Shown: piece after piece, positions 18,034 through 27,346 of the stretch
Layout of the letters: every line of letters begins with the position of its first letter
Numbering within the stretch: position 1 is the stretch's first letter
Source of the DNA: Staphylococcus succinus
GTDB lineage: Bacteria > Bacillota > Bacilli > Staphylococcales > Staphylococcaceae
Reading direction: 5' to 3'
Length of the DNA stretch: 64,000 bases
NCBI RefSeq assembly: GCF_029024945.1
Contig: NZ_CP118976.1
Coordinates: 372,001 to 436,000, forward strand
Translations under genes and position numbers: made by a program
The notes under the pieces: model-generated
The model's database searches: none
What the model was told of the DNA's origin: nothing
Seen by the model: only the letters and a program-made list of their open reading frames with translations

Positions 18034-18343
18034 TAATCTTAAAGACTAATCGAAAAATACACGGAGCTGCTATTTTTCAATTAGTCTATTTTTTAATATG
18101 ACAATAAGACAAAAATAATATATCTAAATTTGTCATAAGTATTAAATGAAAATAAATAGCTACAAATAAACTACTAAAACAGCAAACATTATATATCTAA
18201 AAAAAAGACTGCACGTTAAAATCACTTCTAGAAAGGTATCAAAAACTCTATTTTATTAAAGTTAATAAAAATCATGGGCTGTTAATCATACGTTTTTGAA
18301 CTTTCAATATGTCATTTTCAAAATTATTTAGGAGGACGAGTGA
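18034..18343. other. Gene-free stretch before the first MFS gene
   Basis: A 310-bp interval. Apart from the terminator at its start I see only AT-rich DNA with a likely promoter region and no RNA or coding signal. Confidence 0.4.
18043..18095 (+). terminator. Rho-independent terminator of the AraC gene
   Basis: Arms AGACTAATCGAAAAATA and TATTTTTCAATTAGTCT followed by ATTTTTTA. Confidence 0.75.
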
Positions 18344-19729
18344 ATGACTCAAGTGAGAAATGTACAGAAATATCAAGGTGATAACAAGCTTATTTTAGGT
18401 ATTGTACTAGGCGTAGTTACATTTTGGTTATTTGCGCAATCATTATTAAATGTCGTTCCAACGTTACAACAATCATTTAGTAGTGATATTGGTACAGTGA
18501 GTATTGCTGTAAGTATAACAGCGTTATTCTCAGGGATGTTTGTAGTAGGCGCCGGAAGTTTGGCAGATAAAGTAGGGCGCGTCAAAATTACGTATATAGG
18601 ATTATGGTTAAGTATTATTGGTTCATTATTAATTATAATCACGAATTTACCTGTTTTATTAATATTAGGAAGAGTTATACAAGGATTGTCTGCAGCAGCT
18701 ATAATGCCCTCCACTTTAGCAATTATGAAGACTTATTATGAAGGCAAAGAGCGGCAACGTGCTTTAAGTTATTGGTCCATTGGTTCGTGGGGGGGTTCAG
18801 GATTAGCATCATTATTTGGGGGTATGGTTTCAACCTTTATTGGTTGGCGTTGGATTTTTATATTATCTATAATCATTGCACTTGTAGCAATGATGTTGAT
18901 AAAGGGAACACCCGAGACTAAATCACAAAGTAATATAAAAGCAAGCTTTGATTTTATAGGTTTAATATTATTTGTTGTGATGATGTTAAGTATTAATGTC
19001 ATCATTACAAAAAGTGCAGCATTTGGTCTAATGTCACCACTAATTTTAGGATTAATCGTAGTATTCATTATTTCAACAGTTATCTTTATTAAAATTGAAA
19101 ATAGTATAAAAAACCCTTTGATAGACTTTAAATTATTTAGTAATAAAGCATATACGGGGGCAACGCTGTCTAATTTTCTATTAAATGGTGTTGCTGGTGC
19201 ACTTTTAGTAGCTAATACATTTGTGCAACAAGGCTTAGGATTTAATGCATTTCAAACTGGATTATTATCTATTACATATTTGGTCACTGTATTACTTATG
19301 ATACGCGTAGGAGAAAAAGTATTACAAAAAGTTGGAGCGAAAAAACCAATGCTCCTCGGTACGTTTTTCAACATGATGGGAATCATATTAATTTCATTAA
19401 CATTTTTACCAAGTATGATTTATGTAGTGGTCTGTATTGTTGGTTACTTACTTTATGGTTTAGGACTAGGATTTTATGCTACACCGTCAACAGATATGGC
19501 AATCTCCAATTCTCCTGAAGATAAAGTAGGTGTCGCCTCTGGTATTTATAAGATGGCTTCATCATTAGGTGGTGCATTCGGTATAGCATTATCTGGTGCT
19601 CTGTTTGGAATTGTAGCAAATGCTACGAACGTACAAATAGGCGCATGTATTGGTTTGTGGCTTAATGTCTTTATGGCATTGCTATCATTACTTATTATTT
19701 GCTTTACTGTACCTTCAATAAGAAAATAA
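18344..19729 (+). CDS. MFS drug-type exporter, paralogue 1
   Basis: A 461-residue major facilitator superfamily transporter with about 14 hydrophobic segments (DHA2-like). Visible are motif A-like GSLADKVGRVK after helix 2, GRVIQGLSAAAIMPSTLA (helix 4), and GVASGIYKMASSLGGAFGIA near the end. The ATG follows TAGGAGGACGAG. It is clearly paralogous to the 461-residue protein at 22610-23995: same length, and matching blocks throughout. Substrates of such exporters are typically drugs, dyes or fatty acids; nothing here identifies it. The M20 amidohydrolase follows after 91 bp with no clear terminator, so the two may be co-transcribed. Confidence 0.85.
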   Translation: MTQVRNVQKYQGDNKLILGIVLGVVTFWLFAQSLLNVVPTLQQSFSSDIGTVSIAVSITALFSGMFVVGAGSLADKVGRVKITYIGLWLSIIGSLLIIITNLPVLLILGRVIQGLSAAAIMPSTLAIMKTYYEGKERQRALSYWSIGSWGGSGLASLFGGMVSTFIGWRWIFILSIIIALVAMMLIKGTPETKSQSNIKASFDFIGLILFVVMMLSINVIITKSAAFGLMSPLILGLIVVFIISTVIFIKIENSIKNPLIDFKLFSNKAYTGATLSNFLLNGVAGALLVANTFVQQGLGFNAFQTGLLSITYLVTVLLMIRVGEKVLQKVGAKKPMLLGTFFNMMGIILISLTFLPSMIYVVVCIVGYLLYGLGLGFYATPSTDMAISNSPEDKVGVASGIYKMASSLGGAFGIALSGALFGIVANATNVQIGACIGLWLNVFMALLSLLIICFTVPSIRK

Positions 19730-19820
19730 GAGTACATCAATGAATATCAATCTGGCGTATCATGTTATTTACACAGCCTAACGAATAAAAATATGAATTT
19801 CATTATAGGAGTGAACGGTT

Positions 19821-20996
19821 ATGATGAATCAATTAATTGAAAAGTTGAAATGTAAAGAGCAACGCATGATAGAAATAAGACGATATTTACATCAATATCC
19901 TGAGTTATCGTTTCAAGAAAAAGAAACACCCAAGTATATTGCTGATTTCTATAAAGATAAAGATTGTAAAGTAGAAACCAATGTGGGGCCTAATGGTGTG
20001 AAGGTAACAATTGATAGTGGAAACCCAGGTAAAACACTGGCAATACGTGCAGACTTTGATGCCTTACCGATAGAAGAAGAGACAGGTTTAGACTTCTCAT
20101 CCAAGCACAAAGGCGTCATGCACGCATGTGGTCACGATGCACATACTGCTTATATGCTTATTCTTGCTGAAACGCTAATTGAACTAAAAGATCAATTTAA
20201 TGGTAAGGTGATCGTCATCCATCAACCTGCTGAAGAAGTGCCTCCAGGCGGCGCACAAGGTATGATTAAAGATGGTGTGTTAGATGGTGTTGATCATGTA
20301 TTAGGATTGCATGTAATGAGTAACATGACAGTAGGTAATATATACTATCGTGAAGGTAACGTACAAACAGGAAGAGATTTCTTTAAACTCAAAGTCATTG
20401 GACAAGGTGGTCATGGTTCATCTCCACATGCAGCAAATGATACGATCGTCGCCGGAGCGCACTTTGTTACAGCACTTCAAACGATTGTATCAAGAAGATT
20501 AAATCCATTTGAGACAGGTGTAGTGACTGTTGGATCCTTCGATGGTAAAGGACAATTTAATATTATTAAAGATAGCATTGAAATAGAAGGAGACGTACGT
20601 GCTCTGACAGATGAAACGAAGCATACAATTAAAAAAGAGGTGCAACGTCTATCAAAAGGATTAGAAGCCATGTTTGGTGTGACTTGCGAGTTAGATTATC
20701 AAGATGATTATCCGGCATTGTATAATGATCCACAATTCACTCAATTTGTAGTTGAGTCACTAAAAAATGCGAATACAGATGCCCTTCAAAGTGTTGAAAT
20801 GTGTGAAGCTCAACCACCATCTGAAGACTTTGCCTATTATGCCAAAGCGATACCAAGCTCATTTATATATGCTGGAGCTGCACCAGAGAATGGTGACATC
20901 CATCCTCATCATCATCCAAAATTTAATATTAGTGAAAAATCACTACGCGTTGCAGCTGAGGCAGTAGGGATTAGTGTTTTAAATTATTTGAAATAG
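19821..20996 (+). CDS. M20-family metal-dependent amidohydrolase
   Basis: A 391-residue M20D peptidase of the N-acyl-L-amino acid amidohydrolase/hippurate hydrolase type. Metal ligands are visible in HACGHDAHTA (near residue 100), HQPAEE (near 135) and HPHHHP near the end; the dimerisation domain spans roughly residues 185-300. It removes acyl groups from N-acyl amino acids or related conjugates such as auxin-type or odorant precursors; the physiological substrate is unknown. It starts at ATG 19821 after TAGGAGTG, with a second ATG three bases on. It lies behind an MFS exporter and ends with a terminator, so the two may form an uptake or export plus hydrolysis unit. Confidence 0.88.
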   Translation: MMNQLIEKLKCKEQRMIEIRRYLHQYPELSFQEKETPKYIADFYKDKDCKVETNVGPNGVKVTIDSGNPGKTLAIRADFDALPIEEETGLDFSSKHKGVMHACGHDAHTAYMLILAETLIELKDQFNGKVIVIHQPAEEVPPGGAQGMIKDGVLDGVDHVLGLHVMSNMTVGNIYYREGNVQTGRDFFKLKVIGQGGHGSSPHAANDTIVAGAHFVTALQTIVSRRLNPFETGVVTVGSFDGKGQFNIIKDSIEIEGDVRALTDETKHTIKKEVQRLSKGLEAMFGVTCELDYQDDYPALYNDPQFTQFVVESLKNANTDALQSVEMCEAQPPSEDFAYYAKAIPSSFIYAGAAPENGDIHPHHHPKFNISEKSLRVAAEAVGISVLNYLK

Positions 20997-21013
20997 TGAG
21001 CATAATTAAAGTT

Positions 21014-21052
21014 AAAGGTTTTGACCTCAATCAGATGGTCGAAACCTTTATT
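21014..21052 (+). terminator. Rho-independent terminator
   Basis: Arms AAAGGTTTTGACC and GGTCGAAACCTTT (one G-U pair), followed by ATTTGTT. Confidence 0.7.
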
Positions 21053-21161
21053 TGTTATAAAATAAAGTATGATGTAATTGAAATTTGAAGTTTATAGTTT
21101 ATTATCGTGCCATATAGTGTATATATTATATAATTCAAAAATTGAAAAAGGATGATGAATT

Positions 21162-21626
21162 ATGAATGGAGATAAGCAATTAACGGGACTCTTAGAAGAG
21201 TATAAGAAACCTTTAAAAAAACTTTTTAAGTATGATAAATCAAGTGCTTTAACATTTGATAAAGCAAGCAGAAGTCAAGTTCAAGAACAAAAGGGAATAT
21301 TTGTAATTTTCAAAAATAAAAAACCAATATTTGTTGGGCAAGCTGGGGGATTTATGACAGGATACAAACTAACTCAAAAAGATTTGGAAAGTAAACTGTC
21401 GCAATTTAATTTACGTTCGGATGCGGGGACTGCCAGATTTAGAAAAGTTTATGTTGAACAACACAATCTTGATGAATCAGAATTGAAAAATATTAATGCT
21501 GAAGAACAAAATTTGAAATTTCAATATATTAAAATTAAAGAAAATCCAGCAATGATTAACATTTTAGAAATTTTAGCTTTAGAATATGCCAAAGAAAATG
21601 AAATCGAGTTATATAATTTTATGTAA
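21162..21626 (+). CDS. Small GIY-YIG-like domain protein
   Basis: A 154-residue protein starting after AAAAAGGATGATG. The central segment GIFVIFKNKKPIFVGQAGG fits the first two strands of a GIY-YIG nuclease fold, here GIF and FVG in place of GIY and YIG. A conserved-looking Glu lies near the end (ILEILALEYAKENE), the position of the metal-binding acid. The expected Arg of the first helix is not obvious. Residues 1-45 are a charged helical region. No DNA-binding partner domain is present. Homologues are annotated as hypothetical; activity is unproven. It may be co-transcribed with the esterase gene 43 bp downstream. Confidence 0.55.
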   Translation: MNGDKQLTGLLEEYKKPLKKLFKYDKSSALTFDKASRSQVQEQKGIFVIFKNKKPIFVGQAGGFMTGYKLTQKDLESKLSQFNLRSDAGTARFRKVYVEQHNLDESELKNINAEEQNLKFQYIKIKENPAMINILEILALEYAKENEIELYNFM

Positions 21627-21669
21627 TACCGATTGGTTTTTAGTTTGAAGTGAAAAAGAGGTGAATGCT

Positions 21670-22362
21670 ATGCGTATTAGAACGCTTAACTTTCGATATC
21701 AAGATCACGATATCAGAGTAAAATTGCCCAAAAGTTATTTTAAGCAAAATTCAAAGTCCTATCCACTCATTGTAGTTCAAGATGGAAATTTCTTATTTAA
21801 AGATATTGAAAAAGAGGTTATATTTGTTGGGATTGTACCAAACGAAAGAATAAGAGAATACACGCCTTGGGAAGCGGTAGTTCATAATATAAAGTACGAG
21901 GGAGAAGCCGAGAGCTATGTGACTTGGATGACTGATGAATTATTACCGTATTTAAAAAAATGTTTCAACATATCACAACATCATTCTGATATTGCAATCG
22001 CTGGAGCTTCGTTTGGTGGATTAGTTTCGCTATATACAATATTTAAAAAAACAAATGTATTTGGTACTTATATATTAATTTCACCTTCAGTTTGGTACCC
22101 CAATTTTATAAATTTTATGAGAAAACAAGAAAGTATTGATACAGAAAAGCATATATATTGGTATGTAGGGGCGCTTGAAGGGACACATAGTACCGAGCTA
22201 ACCCGAAATATGTTCACAGATACAGAACATGGTGTCGATATATTAGATGAATTGTTATATTCAGAAAAAACTACGTTCCAATTTATAATTAATAGAAAAG
22301 GACTACACCGAAAACCTATATTTAAAAAACATTTTAAGCGTGCGGTTCAAAAGTTATTTTAG
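21670..22362 (+). CDS. Esterase-type alpha/beta hydrolase (enterochelin esterase/IroE-like fold)
   Basis: A 230-residue hydrolase. The ATG at 21670 follows AAAGAGGTG; a GTG at 21661 overlaps that ribosome site. The nucleophile elbow GASFGG places Ser at residue 114, and VVQDGNFLF near residue 35 and LISPSVWYP are typical of the putative esterase family (PF00756). The final His could be in GLHRKP near residue 217. Soluble, with no signal peptide. The substrate is unknown; relatives cleave esters of siderophores or acyl thioesters. It lies behind the GIY-YIG-like gene and ahead of an MFS exporter. Confidence 0.8.
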   Translation: MRIRTLNFRYQDHDIRVKLPKSYFKQNSKSYPLIVVQDGNFLFKDIEKEVIFVGIVPNERIREYTPWEAVVHNIKYEGEAESYVTWMTDELLPYLKKCFNISQHHSDIAIAGASFGGLVSLYTIFKKTNVFGTYILISPSVWYPNFINFMRKQESIDTEKHIYWYVGALEGTHSTELTRNMFTDTEHGVDILDELLYSEKTTFQFIINRKGLHRKPIFKKHFKRAVQKLF

Positions 22363-22387
22363 TATATAAAAAGGAGCTAGCAGAAAA

Positions 22388-22402
22388 TATTATCTGAAAA
22401 TT
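22388..22402. promoter_or_regulatory. Weak CodY-like box
   Basis: TATTATCTGAAAATT matches the CodY consensus at 13 of 15 positions; it lies 208 bp before the second MFS gene, so relevance is uncertain. Confidence 0.25.
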
Positions 22403-22609
22403 CTAAAAAATATCAAGAGATTCGTATCACCTATGTCCAAAGCGTGATAATATTTAATACAAGTAGCATGAATATAAGGATCAATTATGTGTTTAATGTT
22501 ATTTATGTTTTATTTATATGTATGATTTAATTAATTGATTCAACAGACTGAAATGGTCTTTCTGTATTAAATGCTACTTATATTTTGGAATAATATAGGG
22601 GATGCTTAT

Positions 22610-23995
22610 ATGACAAAAGATGATAATCAATTTTCTGGTAGTAAACTGTTGTTGGGAATTGTGTTAGCAATTTTGACTTATTGGTTATTTGCACAAACGT
22701 TTTTAAATATTGGTCCTAAAGTACAATCTACATATGGTACTACGCCCGATATAGTAAATATTTCTGTGAGTTTAACATCGTTTGTTACAGGTGTATTTAT
22801 GGTCGTAGCGGGCAATCTTTCGGATAAATTTGGTAAAGTTAGAATGACGCGTATTGCTCTAGTCTTAAGTATGATTGGTTCACTTATGCTTATTATTTCA
22901 GGCAATGTAGTATTACTTTTGTTAGGAAGGGTGCTTCAGGGGCTTTCTGCTGCTATTATTATGCCAGCTACGATTTCAATTGTGAACACATTTTTCGAAG
23001 GAGATAAAAGACAAAGCGCTTTGAGTTTTTGGTCTATCGGCGCATTTGGAGGTACAGGATTAGCTTCATTCTTTGCTGGTGCTATGGCAACATTTATATC
23101 TTGGCAAGCCATATTTATCCTTTCTATACTTGTAACGATTGTTGCATTGTTATTGTTGAAAAAATTACCTGAGGCTAAACAAGTTAAGGCTAAGCGAAGT
23201 GATTTTGATTATATGGGGCTAATCATATTTGTAATGATGATTGCAAGTATTAGTTTTGTCATTACTCAAGGATATAAAATTGGATGGTTAAGTGTTCCAA
23301 TAGTTACTTTATTAGTGGTCTTTTTAATTTGTATATATTTATTCTTTAAGGTCGAGCGTGATAAGGCGTTACCATTTATTGATTTGAAACTTTTTAAGAA
23401 CAAACCTTATATTGGGGCGGTATGTGCCAATTTTTTATTGAATACTGGCGTAGGCGTTATTGCGTTATTTAATATATATTTACAAGGTGGATTAAAGCTT
23501 AGTTCTTTTCAAGCTGGGTTACTGACGTTACCTTATTTAATTGCTTTATTGCTTATTATACGACTTGGTGAAAAGAGTATAAAAAGATTTGGAGCCAAAC
23601 GCGCCATGATAATTGGACCAATATTTACAGCTTTGGGAGTTTTATTATTCAGTTTTACGTTCTTGAATGATTCAGTATATATAATTGTAGCGTTGATTGC
23701 TGCAATTTTCTTTGGAGGAGGTACAGGATTATTTGCCACTCCTGCACTAAGTACAGCAGTATCCACGACGCCCTCTGAGAAAGTTGGTGTCGCGTCGGGC
23801 ATTTTTAAAATGGGATCTACATTAGGTGGTGCATTTGGTATTGCTATTATGACTTCAATCTATACAGGTATGATTCAAAATGGATACCATTTAAATACTG
23901 CTGCAGGGATTAGCTTTGTAGTTGGTGCATGTCTTATTATCGGTGCAATATGTACAAGTGTATTTGTGCTTCCGACCCGAAAAATAAATAGTTAA
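22610..23995 (+). CDS. MFS drug-type exporter, paralogue 2
   Basis: A 461-residue MFS transporter with the same architecture as the one at 18344-19729. The start at 22610 follows TAGGGGATG; an in-frame ATG at 22571 lacks a ribosome site. Matching blocks with the paralogue include GNLSDKFGKVRMTRIAL against GSLADKVGRVKITYIGL, GRVLQGLSAAIIMPAT, and GVASGIFKMGSTLGGAFGIA. The loop between the two halves carries FDYMGLIIF. The pair probably arose by duplication, with three genes now between them. The substrate is unknown. A terminator follows. Confidence 0.85.
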   Translation: MTKDDNQFSGSKLLLGIVLAILTYWLFAQTFLNIGPKVQSTYGTTPDIVNISVSLTSFVTGVFMVVAGNLSDKFGKVRMTRIALVLSMIGSLMLIISGNVVLLLLGRVLQGLSAAIIMPATISIVNTFFEGDKRQSALSFWSIGAFGGTGLASFFAGAMATFISWQAIFILSILVTIVALLLLKKLPEAKQVKAKRSDFDYMGLIIFVMMIASISFVITQGYKIGWLSVPIVTLLVVFLICIYLFFKVERDKALPFIDLKLFKNKPYIGAVCANFLLNTGVGVIALFNIYLQGGLKLSSFQAGLLTLPYLIALLLIIRLGEKSIKRFGAKRAMIIGPIFTALGVLLFSFTFLNDSVYIIVALIAAIFFGGGTGLFATPALSTAVSTTPSEKVGVASGIFKMGSTLGGAFGIAIMTSIYTGMIQNGYHLNTAAGISFVVGACLIIGAICTSVFVLPTRKINS

Positions 23996-24005
23996 AAACA
24001 GTGTG

Positions 24006-24038
24006 CCCTTGCGTGTGAGAAGTTTGCAAGGGTTTTTA
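24006..24038 (+). terminator. Rho-independent terminator
   Basis: Arms CCCTTGC and GCAAGGG followed by TTTTTA, after the second MFS gene. Confidence 0.75.
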
Positions 24039-24178
24039 TCATGTTGCAATACTATGAGAGATTCTATTATATGTTGTGTATCGTAATTTAGACCTTTGTA
24101 TCGTTCTGTGGCTTTACTTAAAAGTGGGAAAGAATTATGATAAAAATAATGAATATCGATATAAAAGGGGGAGTTATG

Positions 24179-24712
24179 ATGCATTATAAGAAATACTATG
24201 AATCTCCAATAGGTCAACTTGCTATGACATCCGATGGTAAAAATATTACAGGATTGTGGTTACCTAATCATGAAGATTTTGAATTAAAGTTTAATGAAAA
24301 ATTGTTTGAGGCAGATTTAATCATTTTTAATAAAGCAGTAGCCTGGTTAGATGATTATTTCTTAGGAAATAATCCAGTTATTGATTTTCCTTTAAAAGCT
24401 GAAGGTACAGAATTTCGTAAACAAGTTTGGGAGATTCTGTTAGATATACCTTATGGCGAAACGATTACTTATGGTGAAATTGCCAAGCAAATGGCACAAA
24501 TAAGAGGGAAAAAAACAATGTCAGCGCAAGCAGTTGGCGGGGCAGTAGGAAATAATCCAATATCAATAATGATTCCTTGTCATAGAGTTGTCGGAAAAGA
24601 TGGTAATTTAACAGGTTATGACGGCGGTATTGATACTAAAATTGAACTTCTTAAATTAGAACAAATGGATATGAATGCTTATTATAAACCGAAACATAGC
24701 ACCAAACCTTAA
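24179..24712 (+). CDS. ogt: Methylated-DNA--protein-cysteine S-methyltransferase
   Basis: A 177-residue suicidal DNA repair protein that removes the methyl group from O6-methylguanine. The start at 24179 (or ATG 24176) follows AAAAGGGGGAG; a further ATG at 24137 is less likely. The active-site motif IPCHRVVG places the acceptor Cys at residue 134. The N-terminal ribonuclease-like domain (YESPIGQLAMTSDG) and FRKQVWEILLDIPYGETITYGEIA, the DNA-recognition region, are intact. The gene is single, convergent with mvaS. Confidence 0.92.
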   Translation: MHYKKYYESPIGQLAMTSDGKNITGLWLPNHEDFELKFNEKLFEADLIIFNKAVAWLDDYFLGNNPVIDFPLKAEGTEFRKQVWEILLDIPYGETITYGEIAKQMAQIRGKKTMSAQAVGGAVGNNPISIMIPCHRVVGKDGNLTGYDGGIDTKIELLKLEQMDMNAYYKPKHSTKP

Positions 24713-24788
24713 AGAAATACTAGTATTTTAACTGTTCATAAATATGATTTAAAAATAATATCGCAATATATGATTTAAATATAAAAAT

Positions 24789-24832
24789 ACCCCTAGTAAA
24801 GCACTTTGAAAGATGTGCATATTACTAGGGGT
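24789..24832 (-). terminator. Terminator between ogt and mvaS
   Basis: Arms ACCCCTAGTAA and TTACTAGGGGT enclose a smaller hairpin. The T tract is on the minus side, so it mainly ends the mvaS transcript. Confidence 0.7.
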
Positions 24833-24918
24833 TATATATTTAATAGAATAGTATAATTAAATAACAATAAAATTTAAAAACTTGCAATTAAACGAGATAC
24901 GATTAAGTGATTTAAGAA

Positions 24919-26088
24919 TTAATTTAAGGTATTATAATTACGGATATGATCATTAATACTTTCAAGATAGAAGATTGTATTTTGTTCATTATCTAACTCA
25001 GTTTCGTGATCGAATTCTAATGCATCAAAACGATTGAAGAATGATTCATATGCTTCAACTGAAATTTCAGTACGATTATTTAGTAAATCTTTATGGCCTT
25101 GAATATCAAGTGCTTCTTGGTAACCTTCAACAAGTTTACCGCTAAAGAATTCACCGACAGAACCAGAACCATAACTAAATAATCCAATGTTATCACCAGC
25201 TGAAAGTTTATGTGTTTCTAATAAAGAAATTAAACTTAAATAAAGCGAACCTGTATAGATATTACCCACATAACGGTTATAGTACGTAGCAGCGTCATAT
25301 CCAGTTGTTAAACGTTCTTTTGTTTGTTCATCTACATCATTTGTTAAAATTGAATCAAGTGCTTTTTTACCCATTTTAGTAAATGGTACATGGAAGCATA
25401 ATGACGCAAAATCATTTAATGATTTGTTATGACGTCGAGCATATTCCTGCCAACTTTCTTGGAATGAGTGAATATAAGCATCTTTTGATAAGGCACCATC
25501 TACTAAAGGATAAGGTTGACCACTAGGACGCCAGAAATCATAAACATCTTCAGTGAAAGCAACAGCATCATCATTTAGTTCAAGTATACGTGGGTTTTGT
25601 GATATTATCATAGCAACAGCGCCTGCGCCTTGTGTAGGTTCGCCACCAGAGTTTATGCCATAACGTGCAGTATCACTAGCGATAACTAATACTTTTTCAT
25701 CTGGGCGTTGAGCTAAATAATCTTTAGCTAACTGAATTGCAGGTGTAGCAGCATAACATGCTTCTTTCATTTCAATACAACGAGCGAAGGGTTGAATACC
25801 TAGCAAGTTATGTATTTGGACTGCTGAAGCTTTAGCAGAATCTATTGCTGATTCTGTTGCTACGATAACCATAGTGATTTGTTTCTTATCTTCATCAGTA
25901 ACAATTTCTTTGGCCGCATTAGCACCCATTGATACGATGTCTTGACTCATTGGACTTACAGACATTTCTGTTTGCCCAATCCCGAGTAAAAATTTATTTG
26001 GATCAACTTGGCGTGCTTCCGCAAGTTTAGCCATATCTACATAAAATCTTGGAACATAAAAATTAATTTGATCAATACCAACTGTCAT
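24919..26088 (-). CDS. mvaS: Hydroxymethylglutaryl-CoA synthase
   Basis: A 389-residue enzyme condensing acetyl-CoA and acetoacetyl-CoA to HMG-CoA in the mevalonate route to isoprenoids. The start at 26088 (MTVGIDQINFYVPRF) matches the S. aureus enzyme; a GTG at 26103 touches the ribosome site. The catalytic Cys111 lies in EMKEACYAATPA. Other family blocks are GQTEMSVSP, DTARYG, CFHVPFTKMG and SYGSGSVGEFF. It is divergent from thiolase-mvaA, the usual staphylococcal arrangement. The 103-bp gap holds both promoters. Confidence 0.95.
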   Translation of the reverse strand: MTVGIDQINFYVPRFYVDMAKLAEARQVDPNKFLLGIGQTEMSVSPMSQDIVSMGANAAKEIVTDEDKKQITMVIVATESAIDSAKASAVQIHNLLGIQPFARCIEMKEACYAATPAIQLAKDYLAQRPDEKVLVIASDTARYGINSGGEPTQGAGAVAMIISQNPRILELNDDAVAFTEDVYDFWRPSGQPYPLVDGALSKDAYIHSFQESWQEYARRHNKSLNDFASLCFHVPFTKMGKKALDSILTNDVDEQTKERLTTGYDAATYYNRYVGNIYTGSLYLSLISLLETHKLSAGDNIGLFSYGSGSVGEFFSGKLVEGYQEALDIQGHKDLLNNRTEISVEAYESFFNRFDALEFDHETELDNEQNTIFYLESINDHIRNYNTLN

Positions 26089-26191
26089 AAAGCGTATCGA
26101 CACCTTTCTGTTTATAAATAAGCAATTGTATCATACCAAAACGAGCTTATAAAATACAATAATTTAAAAGAGTGATAAAGGAGAATGCATA

Positions 26192-27346
26192 ATGAATAAT
26201 ATAGCGATAGTAAGTGCTAAGCGCACACCGATAGGAAGATATAAAGGGAAATTAAGTAATTATTCTGCAGTAGAACTTGGTACAAAGACTTTAGAAGCAG
26301 CTATGAAAGCAATCCATCTTGATCCACAAGTAGTAGACCAAGTCATTTATGGGAATGTACTACAAAGTGGAAGCGGACAAAATCCTGCACGTCAAATAGG
26401 TATTAATGCTGGTATACCAAATACAGCACCTGCAATGACAATCAATGAAGTATGTGGTTCTGGATTGAAATCTATTATTCTTGGTAAACAGTTGATTCAA
26501 TTAGGGGAAGCTAAGGTGGTTGCAGTTGGTGGCGTTGAAAGCATGACAAATGCACCCAAATTAATTCTAAATGAAGATGCGTCACCTGTTCAAAGTTTCA
26601 TGCACGATGGATTAACAGATGCTTTTTTAAATGTACCAATGGGGATTACTGCAGAAACAATAGCAGAGACATATAATGTGACACGTGAACAACAAGACCA
26701 ATTTGCGAACGACTCACACCTTAAAGCACACGAAGCTACTGAAGCAGGTAAGTTTAATGACGAAATTGTTCCCCTAGAAGATGTAAATGGAGAATTGATG
26801 ACAACAGATGAAGGTATTCGTGGTACAAGTAGTGTAGATAAGTTAGCAACATTGAAAACAATTTTTAAAGAAGATGGCACTGTTACAGGTGGGAACGCGT
26901 CTAGTATTAATGATGGAGCTTCAACAGTTATTTTGATGGATGCTACGTATGCCAAACAAGAAGGCTATGAAATTTTAGCATATTTAGGTGATCACGCTGA
27001 AATTGGTTGTGACCCTGAATATATGGGTTATGCCCCATACCAAGCAGTTACACAGTTGTTAGATAAAACTAATAAAACAATGACAGATATAGATGTTGTT
27101 GAAATGACTGAAGCCTTTGCTTCACAAAGCATTCCAGTTAAAAATAATTTAGCCATTCCAGATGAAAAGTTAAATATATATGGTGGTGCTATTGCATTGG
27201 GTCATCCAATTGGCGCTAGTGGCACACGAATAGTTTCTACATTAATTCATGCATTATCGCAAGAAGATAAACAAACAGGTATTGCTACTGCTTGTATAGG
27301 TGGCGGTTTAGGTATCGCGCTATATGTTGAAAAGGGTGATAAATGA
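26192..27346 (+). CDS. Acetyl-CoA C-acetyltransferase (thiolase)
   Basis: A 384-residue biosynthetic-type thiolase making acetoacetyl-CoA from two acetyl-CoA, the first step of the mevalonate route. Nucleophile Cys88 is in NEVCGSGLK; His338 is in ALGHPIGASG and the second Cys368 is in TACIGGGLG. The ATG follows AAAGGAGAATGC. Its stop overlaps the start of mvaA by four bases, so the two are translationally coupled. The staphylococcal gene in this position is sometimes called mvaC; I leave the symbol open. Confidence 0.92.
   Translation: MNNIAIVSAKRTPIGRYKGKLSNYSAVELGTKTLEAAMKAIHLDPQVVDQVIYGNVLQSGSGQNPARQIGINAGIPNTAPAMTINEVCGSGLKSIILGKQLIQLGEAKVVAVGGVESMTNAPKLILNEDASPVQSFMHDGLTDAFLNVPMGITAETIAETYNVTREQQDQFANDSHLKAHEATEAGKFNDEIVPLEDVNGELMTTDEGIRGTSSVDKLATLKTIFKEDGTVTGGNASSINDGASTVILMDATYAKQEGYEILAYLGDHAEIGCDPEYMGYAPYQAVTQLLDKTNKTMTDIDVVEMTEAFASQSIPVKNNLAIPDEKLNIYGGAIALGHPIGASGTRIVSTLIHALSQEDKQTGIATACIGGGLGIALYVEKGDK

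Noticed and set aside
26590..26955. 121-codon frame antisense to the thiolase gene
   Set aside because: Shadow of a strongly conserved gene; no start signal.
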